Assembly (NCBI RefSeq): GCF_039962255.1
Contig: NZ_JAMPKY010000013.1
Coordinates: 62,001-126,000, forward strand
DNA from: Leptolyngbya subtilissima AS-A7
GTDB taxonomy: Bacteria; Cyanobacteriota; Cyanobacteriia; Phormidesmidales; Phormidesmidaceae
DNA: 64,000 nt
Direction: 5' to 3'
The translations under genes and the position numbers were made by a program. The notes beneath the pieces were generated by a model that was given only the letters and a program-made list of their open reading frames with translations, searched no databases and was not told the DNA's origin. This document shows positions 18,510 to 28,186 of this stretch, piece after piece (the stretch's first letter is position 1; each line of letters starts with the position of its first letter).

Positions 18510-20246
18510 TCATTCCTCTGAGGAGATAGACTGAGTCGCTTGTAGAGCTTGTACCAACACCTCAGCTGCTCGTTCACGATCGGAGGTGCCAAACAGCCCA
18601 ACAATCCTATCCTGCGTCCGCGTCACGAACCGCCGTATCCCATGTGCCTCAGCCGGTGGCTCAGTATAGGCACGAGCGATCGCAATCAACGCCTGTGCGC
18701 GATCGACCGGCTCGACAATCAATTGCGCCGTTTGCAAAGCAGCATCAAACTGCCCTTGCTGAGCAAATCCTTGCACCACTGAGGGTAGGAGCCATTCGAT
18801 GCCTTCACTTTGAGCCAGTTCCATTGCCTGCTCCGGTTGCCCAGCCGCAGCATAGCCCTGCACGATGTCTGGCATAAATCCCTCTAGCTTGCCGGTTTGA
18901 ACGAGCTGCAATGCCTGCTCAGGCTGGCCTGCATCGAGATACCCAACTGCCACTTCTGACAAAATGCCTTTGACCTGCTGTGCCTGAACAACCTGCCACG
19001 CCTGATCTAGCTGCTCTTCTTGCAAATAGTGTCTGACGATGCCGATCATCGCACCGTTACGGTTAGGGTTAGACTCCGCTAGTTTGACTGCCTCGTCTAA
19101 ATTACCTGCTGCAGCATAAGCGATCGCAATGTCTCCCAACGCCCCCTGCCGCTCGCTGACCGGCTGGATTTCCTCGACAATTTGCATGGCTCGCTCGAAG
19201 TCGCCAATTTTGGCATGGCCAACGGCTACTCGACCCAGTGCATCCGCATCGGCTCGACCTCGCAAGGCATTAGCGGGGGCGATGGCTTTCCCAACCTGAT
19301 GGGCCTCTTCCAGTGTCGCCACGGCTTTGTCGTTTAGACCTACCTGCTGGTAAAGGAGCGCCGCATCGACAAATTGAATCACTTTATCGAGGGGAAGCGG
19401 GGCAGTAGGAAGGTTACGGATTTTGGGAAGGGTTTGATCAAGAACCGCGATCGCCCGATCGTTTGCGCCTAACTCCGTAAACTGTCGTGCCGTCCAAAGC
19501 AGAGCACTTCCCTGCAACGAAGCCCTTTCGGGGTTGTCGGTCTCCACAGTTTCCGCGCTCAGAATGGCCTGTTCTAGCACTATCTTTGCAGGTTCAGGAT
19601 GCCCTGCTAGAGCTAGATTCATGCCCATCATGTTCAACGTTTGCGTTTGGTAGTAGGCATCGTCAATCGTTTGTGGCTGGCCGAGCGCTTCCTTAATCGT
19701 TTGTGTCTGGGCGATCGCTTCCTTTAGTAACTCGTCCGCTCGCCAAGATTGTCCTACGTCCAACAAATCAGCTGCAATCTCCGACAGGGCAAGTGGGGCT
19801 CCCATCCCGCTGGCTAGCGCGATCGCTAACTCAAACTGGCCCTCATCGGACAATTCCACAGCCCGGTTCATCAACGATTCGGTCGGAGAGGTGGCACTGC
19901 CACTACATCCGGTTGCCTCTTGGGCACGGGCAGTTTCAATGGCCTCTGTAACCTGTCGCTTGCCTTCTGTCTCCTGCCCAATCAGCCAGTAGCTACCCGC
20001 TACCTTGGCTAGAGAATTTGCTTTGAAGCAGGGTTGCATCGCCGCTGCTGCTTCCAGGGCCTGCTCAGAAATAGTGGCTGCCTGTTGCGAATCACCCAGC
20101 TTTGCATATTGAAAGGCGATGTCTGATAGCAATCTGGCTTGCAGATCCGGAGCGGGTAGGGCAAATGCTTGTTTCGGTGTAAGTATTCCAAGAGCGGGTA
20201 GGGCGGCCAGGAGGAGAAGTTTGGCACAGAGCACGTTAGATTTCAT
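18510..20246 (-). CDS. Exported TPR-like repeat protein
   Basis: A 578-residue protein with a signal peptide of about 30 residues (LLLLAALPALGILTPKQAFA). The rest is a series of 30-40 residue helical repeats with the tetratricopeptide pattern, for example IAVGHAKIGDFERAMQIVEE-like units, AIAYAAAGNLDEAVKLAES, GYLDAGQPEQALQLVQTG and GYAAAGQPEQAMELAQSEG. At least ten units are visible. Such solenoids are scaffolds for protein contacts in the periplasm or outer membrane. No enzymatic domain is present. The next gene in the same direction, 20315-20680 upstream, may share its promoter. Confidence 0.8.
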   Translation of the reverse strand: MKSNVLCAKLLLLAALPALGILTPKQAFALPAPDLQARLLSDIAFQYAKLGDSQQAATISEQALEAAAAMQPCFKANSLAKVAGSYWLIGQETEGKRQVTEAIETARAQEATGCSGSATSPTESLMNRAVELSDEGQFELAIALASGMGAPLALSEIAADLLDVGQSWRADELLKEAIAQTQTIKEALGQPQTIDDAYYQTQTLNMMGMNLALAGHPEPAKIVLEQAILSAETVETDNPERASLQGSALLWTARQFTELGANDRAIAVLDQTLPKIRNLPTAPLPLDKVIQFVDAALLYQQVGLNDKAVATLEEAHQVGKAIAPANALRGRADADALGRVAVGHAKIGDFERAMQIVEEIQPVSERQGALGDIAIAYAAAGNLDEAVKLAESNPNRNGAMIGIVRHYLQEEQLDQAWQVVQAQQVKGILSEVAVGYLDAGQPEQALQLVQTGKLEGFMPDIVQGYAAAGQPEQAMELAQSEGIEWLLPSVVQGFAQQGQFDAALQTAQLIVEPVDRAQALIAIARAYTEPPAEAHGIRRFVTRTQDRIVGLFGTSDRERAAEVLVQALQATQSISSEE

Positions 20247-20314
20247 AGTGACTCGATAGAGCTAGGAAGTTTGAGTAAGAGGCTGTTATCTGAAAATGCA
20301 CCCTTGATACTGAA

Positions 20315-20680
20315 TTAGGTTCGAAACGGCGAAAAAAGCCATTTAAGCAACCTTTGAAACAGCCATGGGATGAGACTGTAAAAAGCAACATTGAGGGCAA
20401 ATGCCTCAAGATTTGCATAGAAATAATCTTCTGGCCCGACCTTACCCCAGCCACTTGTAGGGGAATTAGCCTCCGTATCTTGAACAAACGGCAAAGGGAA
20501 GCCTGCCTGCTGCTCACCAAACATGCACTGTCCAATTTGGCAGGATTGAGCATCTCTGCAAAGTGTTTCACAATGAGCAGGTTGCTTGTAGCGCAAAGAG
20601 GCGATCGTCAACCCCATTGCCATCAAGATGCTCAGGCTAATCTTGATTCCTCTATGAGCTAAAGAATCACTGCTTGTCAT
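20315..20680 (-). CDS. Conserved-looking membrane protein of unknown function
   Basis: From ATG 20680 the protein has 121 residues: an N-terminal hydrophobic helix (ISLSILMAMGLTIASL), an exported-looking segment with four Cys (CETLCRDAQSCQIGQC), a motif GFPLPFVQD followed by SPTSGWGKVGPED, and a C-terminal helix (FALNVAFYSLIPWLF). The Cys cluster and the SPT-GWGK-GPED pattern look like a conserved cyanobacterial family without a known role. The start is uncertain because no ribosome-binding site is clear; a longer form from 20758 is possible. Confidence 0.55.
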   Translation of the reverse strand: MTSSDSLAHRGIKISLSILMAMGLTIASLRYKQPAHCETLCRDAQSCQIGQCMFGEQQAGFPLPFVQDTEANSPTSGWGKVGPEDYFYANLEAFALNVAFYSLIPWLFQRLLKWLFSPFRT

Positions 20681-21020
20681 TAGGAACTGACTGAGGATGC
20701 GATCCCGATATGGATAGCTTAGGACTACGAAACCTAAGCGAACCTGATCTACCCTCAACTCTGAATGAGTTTTTATTTTGGATGATTAATTTAAGAAGTT
20801 TTGCCAAGCAAGAGATGGAAACATTGACGACAGCGGCATGCATCGGTTCCCACTGTCCCTCTCTAGGAACCCTAACCGCTTCCCCCTGCCATAATGCACT
20901 TGCCGTCAAAGCCCTTAAGCATTGGCTCAAACCTTGAGCAGTTTGTAGAGCACCGGAATCAACGTCGCAGTCACAATTTGGCCATCCTTGGCCCGCAGGG
21001 TGGCTCAAAATGCGGCATTT

Positions 21021-21165
21021 AGAAGACGCTGCATTGCGTATCGTCGACGTCAGAATCTTTATGCCAAAACTCGGGCAGGGTTGCAGCGCAGCTTAGATGT
21101 TTAGTGGTTCATCTACAATTAGGTCAGACCGCACTGGTGATTAGGTAAACGGACAACCTTGGCAA
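21021..21165 (+). pseudogene. IS transposase C-terminal remnant
   Basis: One frame reads RRCIAYRRRQNLYAKTRAGL then QRSLDV, stop, WFIYN, stop, VRPHW, stop, LGKRTT. This follows the C-terminus of cyanobacterial IS1-like transposases (Y-RRRQNLYAK, LQR-LDV, HNWVRPHW-LGK-TT) with three in-frame stops. Only the last 45-50 codons are recognisable; the rest of the element is gone or unrecognisable between 20700 and 21020. It is one of several dead mobile sequences in the island. Confidence 0.6.
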
Positions 21166-21367
21166 TAACGATAGGTCTCTGCTCTCGCCCCTTATCAACC
21201 CAGGAAATCTTTGTATGAGAAAGGTTCTATGTATCTCCTCTTGACGAACCAGTGTCCGATAAACTTGTTTCCTTAAAGTACCTTTTCTAGCCTTGTTTGT
21301 CTTAGTAACTCCGCAGTACGGTTGAAGCGTCAGCGATAATCTTCTCCCTCTCTCCCTTAGAAAGCAA

Positions 21368-22036
21368 ATGCTTCTACCCTCCCTGCGCTTCACCCAACTG
21401 TTACTGTTGTTGATCACCCTACCGCTAGCGCTTCTGACACCTGTTGCTATGCCACTTGCAAGAGCGCAAGAAACTCCGAGCGAAATTGACCCGACTAGCT
21501 TTCAACGTGATGAAGAAGCTGAGCGTCTCTTATATCAGGGTTATGATCAGTTTAAGACCGATCAATATCAGGAAGCCCTGCAATCGTTTCAAGCTGCTTT
21601 AGAACGTTTTCGTCAGAATGGCGATCGCTACCAAGAAGCACATGCACTGTTTGGTCTTGGCCTTGCTTACGATTATATGGGGCAGCTTGAGCAAGCCATT
21701 GAGTCCTACCAGCAAGCCCTACAACTTTACCGAGAAACCAGCAATTACAACTGGGAAGTGTGGTCGCTCAATCGCGAGGGGGAAATGTGGTCGCTTATAT
21801 CGATTGCAAAGGTGCTGATTGCTCAGAATCAAACTGACTTGGCAATTGACTATCTCAGGCAGTCTGTTGAAGTGTTTGCGGCAATCCGCGATGAATTGAT
21901 GGCTCGGAATGTATACATACCTTCTAATTTTGATTCACTCAAAGAGCCTTACCACTGCTACGCCAAGCTGCTAAGACAGCAAAATCGCCCTCAAGAAGCG
22001 CAACAGGTGCTTGATTTGGTCAGGGAAGTGGAATAA
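21368..22036 (+). CDS. Exported TPR protein, lacks a CHAT domain
   Basis: A 222-residue protein: signal peptide of about 33 residues (LLLLLITLPLALLTPVAM...ARAQ), then TPR units (ERLLYQGYDQFKTDQYQEAL, GLAYDYMGQLEQAIESYQQAL, and LIAQNQTDLAIDYLRQSVEV). The end, PYHCYAKLLRQQNRPQEAQQ then VLDLVREVE, matches the segment that in many cyanobacterial proteins precedes a CHAT protease domain. Here a stop follows directly, so either the gene lost its CHAT part or it is a free-standing repeat protein. No CHAT remnant is visible downstream. Confidence 0.7.
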   Translation: MLLPSLRFTQLLLLLITLPLALLTPVAMPLARAQETPSEIDPTSFQRDEEAERLLYQGYDQFKTDQYQEALQSFQAALERFRQNGDRYQEAHALFGLGLAYDYMGQLEQAIESYQQALQLYRETSNYNWEVWSLNREGEMWSLISIAKVLIAQNQTDLAIDYLRQSVEVFAAIRDELMARNVYIPSNFDSLKEPYHCYAKLLRQQNRPQEAQQVLDLVREVE

Positions 22037-22187
22037 AGAATCAGCGATCGAGCTTAATGATATGACCCTAAGCGTACTACGGGAAACCCGCATTCTCTCG
22101 TTGACTGGTTGTGGCAATAACACATAGGCTAGCTGCGCGCACAGGCAACCATACCGGCTCCAGAAATGCCTGTATAGCTCATGAGAA

Positions 22188-22877
22188 CTAAGTGGACTCA
22201 AGTCGCAGCTTCGCTACTTTAAGGCTATCTGTTTGAGGCCAAAAGCCGCTAGCATAGAGCGCCGCCTGGGTACGATCGCGCAGCTGCAGCTGGCTCAGAA
22301 TACTGGTGACGTGATTGCGCACTGTGCGCTCAGAAATGTAGAGCGTCTGGGCAATTTCGCGATTGCTGAGGCCGTTGCTAATCAGCTTCAGCACCTCCTG
22401 CTCACGGGGCGACAGCCCCTCTAGCTCAGGGGGAATCAGTTCGGCGGGGGCCGCAGGGAACTGAGTTTTTTCGAACAGCCCTGGCCCCATGTGGGTGTAG
22501 CCCTGGTGCACGGCGCGAATTGCGATCGCTAGCTGATCCACAGGGGTCTGCTTCAACAGGTAGCCCTTGGCTCCATAGCGCATGGCCTGCTGCACATATT
22601 CGTCATCGTCGAAGGTGGTGAGCACCAAAATCTTTACCCCCGGAAAGTCGTCGCAGATCTGACGAGTAGCGGCGACGCCATCCACCTGGGGCATGCGCAC
22701 ATCCATCAGCACCACGTCGGGTTGGCGGGAAGTGGCGTAGAGGGCAGCGACCTGATCGACAGCCTGCTGACCGTTTTCGGCCATGCCGACCACGGTGAGG
22801 TCGGGTTGAGCCTCTAGGAGGTTGGTTAAGCCCTGGCGGATGATGGTTTGGTCGTCGACGAGGAGGAGGCGGATCAT
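22188..22877 (-). CDS. NarL/LuxR-family response regulator
   Basis: From ATG 22877 the 229-residue protein has a receiver domain (LLLVDDQTIIRQGLTNLLEA; phospho-acceptor Asp in VVLMDVRMPQVDG; Lys in GYLLKQTP) and a C-terminal LuxR-type helix-turn-helix (LSPREQEVLKLISNGLSNRE then IAQTLYISERTVRNHV). Phosphorylation would come from the kinase encoded 59 bp upstream. The pair is divergent from a MacAB-like export cluster, which it may control. A longer start at 22991 would add an unlikely 38-residue leader overlapping the kinase gene. Confidence 0.9.
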   Translation of the reverse strand: MIRLLLVDDQTIIRQGLTNLLEAQPDLTVVGMAENGQQAVDQVAALYATSRQPDVVLMDVRMPQVDGVAATRQICDDFPGVKILVLTTFDDDEYVQQAMRYGAKGYLLKQTPVDQLAIAIRAVHQGYTHMGPGLFEKTQFPAAPAELIPPELEGLSPREQEVLKLISNGLSNREIAQTLYISERTVRNHVTSILSQLQLRDRTQAALYASGFWPQTDSLKVAKLRLEST

Positions 22878-22936
22878 AGGTGGGGGAGTGAGGGGTGGAT
22901 TGAGTAGGGGCAGTCGCGATAGCACTGCACCGATCC

Positions 22937-24235
22937 TTAGGCGGGATAGTCGATCGCCATAGGCAGCGGCAGAATTACGCTGATGCGGCAACCTTCGTGG
23001 GGGGCACTCCAGATTTGGCAGGTGCCGCTGAGGGCGATCGCTCGTTCGCGCATGCCTCGCAGGCCGAAGCCTGTGGTGTTTTTGCTGGGATCAAAGCCCT
23101 GGCCGTTGTCGAGCACCTGGAGGTAAACGCGGCTGGGCTTGGCCCCCAACTTGACCTGCACAGTGGTGGCTTGGCTGTGCTTGACCACATTGGTAATCGC
23201 CTCTTGCACAATGCGAAACAGGGCCAGCGTGATGTCGTCGGGCAGGGGTTCGGGCAGCTCGACCGAGCAGTCTGAGGTGATGCGGGCCGATTGGCACAGC
23301 TCGTTGACTAAAAGGGGTACGGCGATCGCCAGCGATTGCCCCTGTAAAGGGTTGTTGCGCAGGGCTGAAACCGACTTTGACACATCCCGCAGGGTTTGAT
23401 AGGCCGAGTCTTTGGCGTTGGTGAGGTAGCTACGGGACTGGTCGGCTTGGGCGGGTAGGTAGAGCAGGGCATTCTCTAGCAGAATGGTTTGGGCGGTTAG
23501 CGCATGGCCTAGGGAATCGTGGATTTCGCGGGCGATGCGGTTGCGCTCTTGCAGGGTGGCCTGGTTTTCGATTTGGGCGGCGTAGCGACGGAGCTGTTCG
23601 TGGGCGACGGCTAGCTCCTGCTGACTTTGATACACCGACAGCAGCGCATTCACCAGCAGTGACACAAACACCAGCACCAAGCCAAACACAAACATGGCGT
23701 TGGTTTGAAACACATTGATGCACATCTGGTCGGGGGGAAAGCCCACCTGCTGCAAGAGATCTTCGTGGATGGGAATGCCGCGATAGGCGATCGCCGCCGC
23801 GCCGTGAAAGAGAAAAATAATGGCTACCACCCCCACCTGGCCCCAGGTTTTGAACCGCTGGCAGCTGCGCACCACAACCACCAGACCCAGCAGCGGCAAA
23901 ATGCGCATCATAGCGGGCACATGGGTCGTGGCTAGAGCCAACAGCAGCAGCAACCCTAGCTCCATGGTTGTGTAGAGCAGTTTGTGCGATCGCTGCACCG
24001 GTTGCCACAGCCCCACACCGCCCAGCAGGGCAATGATTAGCAGCTCTAGCCAGGCCACCCCCATTCCAAAGGCCACGCCAAAGGAGGGCAGGGTTAAGCA
24101 GACGGCAATGCCCAGCAGCACCCACTCGACGTAGAGCAGTTGGCGCCGTGGTGAGGAATGGCTGAGGTCAGCCCCAAAGGATGACGCATTCTGGGGGTCG
24201 GGCTTCAACGCGCTGAGGAACTCAGATTTCACCAA
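22937..24235 (-). CDS. Membrane sensor histidine kinase (HisKA_3 type)
   Basis: A 432-residue kinase. Residues about 30-215 contain five or six membrane helices. The dimerisation domain holds the phospho-accepting His in REIHDSLGHALTAQT. The ATP-binding domain has AITNVVKHSQA (N box) and LDNGQGFDPSKN, with GFGLRGMRERA. This is the DesK/LiaS-like class that pairs with NarL-type regulators, as here with the gene just downstream. Such pairs next to ABC/HlyD exporters often sense envelope stress or antimicrobial compounds; the signal is not visible. Confidence 0.9.
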   Translation of the reverse strand: MVKSEFLSALKPDPQNASSFGADLSHSSPRRQLLYVEWVLLGIAVCLTLPSFGVAFGMGVAWLELLIIALLGGVGLWQPVQRSHKLLYTTMELGLLLLLALATTHVPAMMRILPLLGLVVVVRSCQRFKTWGQVGVVAIIFLFHGAAAIAYRGIPIHEDLLQQVGFPPDQMCINVFQTNAMFVFGLVLVFVSLLVNALLSVYQSQQELAVAHEQLRRYAAQIENQATLQERNRIAREIHDSLGHALTAQTILLENALLYLPAQADQSRSYLTNAKDSAYQTLRDVSKSVSALRNNPLQGQSLAIAVPLLVNELCQSARITSDCSVELPEPLPDDITLALFRIVQEAITNVVKHSQATTVQVKLGAKPSRVYLQVLDNGQGFDPSKNTTGFGLRGMRERAIALSGTCQIWSAPHEGCRISVILPLPMAIDYPA

Positions 24236-24556
24236 GGTTTGCTCCCAAACCAGCTAGCTGCCTCCCACTGTACAGGTCGCAAATGGCTGTGACCAGGGGC
24301 TAACCTCCCACTGCGGCCCGGCTTCAGTAGGACAAATCTCCTACCTCTGAGTCACTCTCACAGCGACATTTGCCCTAACAGGTTTGGGAGCTTTGCTTCA
24401 GGCGTGGGTTAAGGCCAGCTCCTTAGGATGGGGCTAACCCAACTGAGTTGGTTGTGTGTTCCATCTTTTCACTCCCTATCACCACTCTCGCTTCCCGTGG
24501 TCCCACTGTTGGGGCTAAGGGAAGCTTTCCTCACTACGGTTGCAGCTAGAGAACCT
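24236..24556. promoter_or_regulatory. Divergent region between the two-component system and the exporter genes
   Basis: This 320-bp segment separates the kinase gene (leftward) from the HlyD-type gene (rightward) and should hold both promoters and any binding site for the response regulator. I see no convincing repeat or palindrome. An in-frame extension of the HlyD gene to 24428 is possible but would place an odd leader before the membrane helix. Confidence 0.35.
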
Positions 24557-25945
24557 ATGGCAAAGCATTTTTCAACTACCCCGGTAGCGGAGGAGCGATC
24601 GCCCGATGCCGATTCTGTAGATGTGGGGGCAAAGCCAAGGCGCTGGCTGCGCTGGCCCCTGTGGCTTTGGCTGCTGGGCTTGCTAGGCTTGCTGGGGCTG
24701 GTGCCGATTGTCGGCCCGCGGGTGGGGCTGTTGCCACCGCCTTCTCAACACCCGGCGACCAGTAGTGATCTCAATGCCTTGACCCAGCCGGTCGAAACCG
24801 CTGCGGTGACGGTGCGAGTAGAGGGGCGGGGCAGCGTGGTGGCGGTGACTACGGTGAATCTGAGCCCCAAGACCGCAGGCCGATTGGAGGCGCTCTATGT
24901 AGATCAGGGGGCCATAGTAGCGGCGGGGCAGGTGCTAGCCCGCATGGAGGTAGGCACGCTGGAGGCTGAGCTGGCCCAGCGTCGCGCCCAGCTAGCCCAG
25001 GCTGAGGCTGAATACAATCGCACCGTAGCAGGCAATCGGCCCGAGGCAATTCGTCGGGCTGAGTCGCAGGTGGCCTCAGCCCAGTCGCAGGTGGCGTTGG
25101 CAATAAGTCAGCGCGATCGCTTTCGTGACCTGGCAGCCCAGGGGGCAATTCCTCAAAACGAGCTAGATCAGTACGAAACTGAGGCCCGTAGCGCTGAGGC
25201 CAGTCTGAATGAAGCGCAGCAGCAGCTGGCCGAAACCGCTAGCGGCGCTCGCCCGGAAGAGATTGAGGCGGCGGCGGCGGCGGTGGCAGCAGCCAGGGCT
25301 CAGGTCGAGATTATTCAAACTCAGCTGGGTGAGGCGACGATTCGGGCTCCGTTTGGTGGGGTGGTGACGCAGACCTATGCAACGGTGGGGGCGATCGTGA
25401 CACCGACAACCAGCGCTTCGGCGACGGCTTCGGCGACCTCGAGCTCAATTTTGGCCCTGTCTTCGGGGCTGGAGGTTGAGGTTGAGGTGGCAGAGGCGAG
25501 CATTGGTCAGGTGGCGGTAGGGCAAACGGTGGAGATTGTGGCGGATGCTTTTCCGCAGGAGTCTTTTAGCGGCCAGGTGAAGCGGATTGCGCCGGAGGCG
25601 CTGATTGAAAATAATGTGACGGTGTTTCAGGTGACGGTAGAACTGCAGACGGGACTGGATCGGCTGCGGTCGGGGATGACGGTGGCGGCGACGTTTGTGG
25701 GTGAGACGGTGGCGGAGGCGCTGCTGGTGCCGACGGTGGCGATCGCGACTGAGGATGGCCAGCTGGGGGTGCGGGTGGCGGATGGGTTGGGCAATCCGGT
25801 TTTTCGGCCAGTGACGGTGGGGCTGACGCAGGGGGGAAAGACGCAGATTTTGACGGGGGTGGAGGGGGGCGATCGCGTTTTTCTGGATATGCCAAGGGAG
25901 GAGGGGGGAGCGCCGTTTAGTCCGCCGTCGCCGCCGCCGGGTTGA
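24557..25945 (+). CDS. Periplasmic adaptor (HlyD/MacA-type) of an exporter
   Basis: With ATG 24557 the protein has 462 residues: cytoplasmic tail, one membrane helix (WPLWLWLLGLLGLLGLV), a barrel-sandwich/lipoyl half (SPKTAGRLEALYVDQGAIV), a long coiled coil rich in Glu, Gln, Ala and Arg, the second lipoyl half (IRAPFGGVVTQTYATVGAIV), a beta-barrel (ASIGQVAVGQTVEIV) and a C-terminal membrane-proximal domain. It bridges an inner-membrane pump and an outer-membrane channel. The next genes encode a MacB-type permease and a separate, broken ATPase, so this would be a MacA-like partner. Confidence 0.85.
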   Translation: MAKHFSTTPVAEERSPDADSVDVGAKPRRWLRWPLWLWLLGLLGLLGLVPIVGPRVGLLPPPSQHPATSSDLNALTQPVETAAVTVRVEGRGSVVAVTTVNLSPKTAGRLEALYVDQGAIVAAGQVLARMEVGTLEAELAQRRAQLAQAEAEYNRTVAGNRPEAIRRAESQVASAQSQVALAISQRDRFRDLAAQGAIPQNELDQYETEARSAEASLNEAQQQLAETASGARPEEIEAAAAAVAAARAQVEIIQTQLGEATIRAPFGGVVTQTYATVGAIVTPTTSASATASATSSSILALSSGLEVEVEVAEASIGQVAVGQTVEIVADAFPQESFSGQVKRIAPEALIENNVTVFQVTVELQTGLDRLRSGMTVAATFVGETVAEALLVPTVAIATEDGQLGVRVADGLGNPVFRPVTVGLTQGGKTQILTGVEGGDRVFLDMPREEGGAPFSPPSPPPG

Positions 25946-26210
25946 GGCGGCGAGCAATTGAGGTCAAGAGCCAAGTCTGCCGCTGGGGCCATTTCGCAGG
26001 CCCCAGTCCCCCATCGAGCAGGACGTTCCGTCGTCCTGCACCTCACGGAAAAGATGGGCTAATCATCGGTTTAAACCTCCGTTCTGCGAATGAATCTGTG
26101 GGCAACTGCGATTGACCTCATCTCATATCCCCATCTTTCTCATCACCCTAGCCACCTTATCCCCTACTGCCTACCCTCCCACCCGCCTACTCATCCACCC
26201 ATCTACCCCT

Positions 26211-27440
26211 ATGTCTCTCAACCTTCTTGAAAACGCCACGATGGCTGTCAAAGCCCTGAACGCTAACCGGATGCGCAGCGGCTTGACGATGCTTGGCATT
26301 GTGATTGGCAATGCGTCGGTGATTGCGATGGTGGCGGTGGGGCAGGGGGCGCAGAGTTTTGTGACGCGGCAGTTTGAGGCGTTGGGGACGAATGTGCTGT
26401 TTGTGACGCCGGGGGATGCGCAGCGGGGGCCGCAGGCGGGGGTGGCGCGAGCCGATACGCTGACGCTGGCGGATGCGGAGGCGATCGCGGCGGAAGTCTT
26501 AGCTATCCAGGCGGTGTCGCCGGAGAAGAGTGAGCGGCTGCGGGTAACCCAGGGTGCGGCTGAGACCCAGGCCAATGTGATTGGCACTACGGCAGATTAC
26601 CCGGTGGTGAGGAATGTGACGGTGGATCGGGGACGATTTTTGCACCCCGTGGATGCCCAGGGGGGCTTAACAGCGGCGGTGTTGGGCAGCGAGGCAGCGA
26701 AGATTTTATTTGGCAGCCAAGACCCGCTCAATCAACGGGTTCGCATTGATGGAGTGGGCTTTACGGTGGTGGGGGTAGCGGCGGCGCGGGGGGCATCCTT
26801 TGGTCAAAACCAGGATGAGGCGATTTATATTCCCATTGAGGCGATGGTGAGCCAGATTACGGGGCTGGAGGTAGGCCAAACCAGCCCCACGGTGCAGACG
26901 ATCGCCGTGTCGGCCCGCAGCGAGGCCGATACCAGTGCCGCACAGTACCAAATTACAAATCTGCTGCGTCTGCACCATGAGCTGCGCGATCGCGACGACG
27001 ACTTTACGGTGCAGAGCCAGCAAGAATTGCTGTCTACGGCGGCCAGTGTATCCGATATTTTGGTGCTGTTGCTGGGGTTTACGGCCAGCATTTCGCTGCT
27101 GGTGGGGGGCATTGGCATTATGAACATCATGCTGGTGTCGGTCACCGAGCGGACCCAGGAGATTGGTCTGCGCAAGGCGATCGGGGCCAAGGGCGCAGAC
27201 CTAATGGCTCAATTCACCATCGAAGCGGTAATTTTGGCGGTTACGGGCGGGCTGGTGGGCGTGGTGTTTGGCGCTGGCGGCGTGGGGCTGGTGGCGCTGC
27301 TGAGCCCGCTGGAGGCAACGGTGAGCTGGGTGGCGATCGCCCTTTCCTTTTCGGTCTCTGGCGGTATTGGCCTGGTGTTTGGCATTTTGCCCGCCCGCCG
27401 CGCCGCCCAGCTCGACCCCATCGTTGCCCTGCGGAGCTAA
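26211..27440 (+). CDS. MacB/FtsX-type ABC transporter permease
   Basis: From ATG 26211, 409 residues. A first helix region contains NANRMRSGLTMLGIVIGNAS, the hallmark of MacB-family permeases; a periplasmic domain follows (about 60-270), then three helices (VLLLGFTASISLLVGGIGIM with NIMLVSVTERTQEIGLRKAI as the coupling segment, and two more). It ends RAAQLDPIVALRS as in the family. In MacB of enterobacteria the ATPase is fused; here it is the next gene, four bases away, and that gene is broken, so the permease may have no working motor. Confidence 0.88.
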   Translation: MSLNLLENATMAVKALNANRMRSGLTMLGIVIGNASVIAMVAVGQGAQSFVTRQFEALGTNVLFVTPGDAQRGPQAGVARADTLTLADAEAIAAEVLAIQAVSPEKSERLRVTQGAAETQANVIGTTADYPVVRNVTVDRGRFLHPVDAQGGLTAAVLGSEAAKILFGSQDPLNQRVRIDGVGFTVVGVAAARGASFGQNQDEAIYIPIEAMVSQITGLEVGQTSPTVQTIAVSARSEADTSAAQYQITNLLRLHHELRDRDDDFTVQSQQELLSTAASVSDILVLLLGFTASISLLVGGIGIMNIMLVSVTERTQEIGLRKAIGAKGADLMAQFTIEAVILAVTGGLVGVVFGAGGVGLVALLSPLEATVSWVAIALSFSVSGGIGLVFGILPARRAAQLDPIVALRS

Positions 27441-27443
27441 ACC

Positions 27444-28186
27444 ATGGCCCTGATCGAACTCGATCGCGTCAGCAAAACCTACAGCAGCGGCGAACTCGCT
27501 GTCCACGCCCTGCACCCCACCAGCCTCACCATTCAAGCGGGTGAATACTGCGCCATTGTGGGGCCATCGGGATCGAGCAAATCGACCGCCATGGCCATTC
27601 TTGGCTGCCTCGATCGCCCCACTGCGGGTACTTACCGACTCGACGGCCACCCGGTAAACAGCCTGGGAGCAAACGTCCTGGCCGAGATCCGCAACCGCAC
27701 CCTGGGCTTTGTGTTTCAGCAGTTTCACCTGCTGCCCCAGCTCAGCGCCCTAGAGAATGTGATGTTGCCCATGGTCTACGCCAACCTGCCCAAAGCCAAA
27801 CGCAGGGCGCGCGCCACCCGCGCTCTGCAAAGAGTCGGCCTCGGAACCGCCTCCACAACCGCCCCAACCAGCTCTCCGGCGGTCAGCAGCAAAGAGTTGC
27901 GATCGCCCGCGCCATTGTCAACCGCCCTAAACTCCTGCTTGCCGACGAACCCACCGGCGCCCTCGACTCCCAAACCAGCCAAAGCGTGATGGCCATCTTC
28001 GCCGACCTCAACCGCGACGGCATGACGGTCATTATGGTCACCCACGATCGCGAAGTGGCCGAGCAGTGCGATCGCACCATCACCTTCCGCGATGGCCAGA
28101 TCATTGCCGACTCCCACTCCCCAGCCCCCTCACCCAATAGCTCCATCAGAGATACCAACCAACTCATTCGCAAAACAGAGGTTTGA
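27444..28186 (+). pseudogene. Frameshifted ABC ATPase of the MacB-like exporter
   Basis: The first frame gives an ABC ATPase N-terminus (MALIELDRVSKTYSSGELAV, Walker A region [12 protein letters not shown]-loop [11 protein letters not shown]) up to residue 134. Near 27846 one base is missing; in the next frame the protein continues exactly as expected ([41 protein letters not shown]) to the stop at 28186. Walker A also has Ser where a Gly of GSGKST is normal. The frameshift separates Walker A from Walker B. It may be a real loss or a one-base sequence error; the Walker A change argues for real decay. Confidence 0.85.

Noticed and set aside
22957-26046. Long antisense frames opposite the kinase, adaptor and permease genes
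   Set aside because: High-G+C shadow frames of well-supported genes, rich in Pro, Arg and Ser, without motifs.
27844-27848. Programmed frameshifting in the ABC ATPase
   Set aside because: No slippery heptamer or stimulatory structure is seen at the site, and Walker A is also altered, so mutation or sequence error is simpler.
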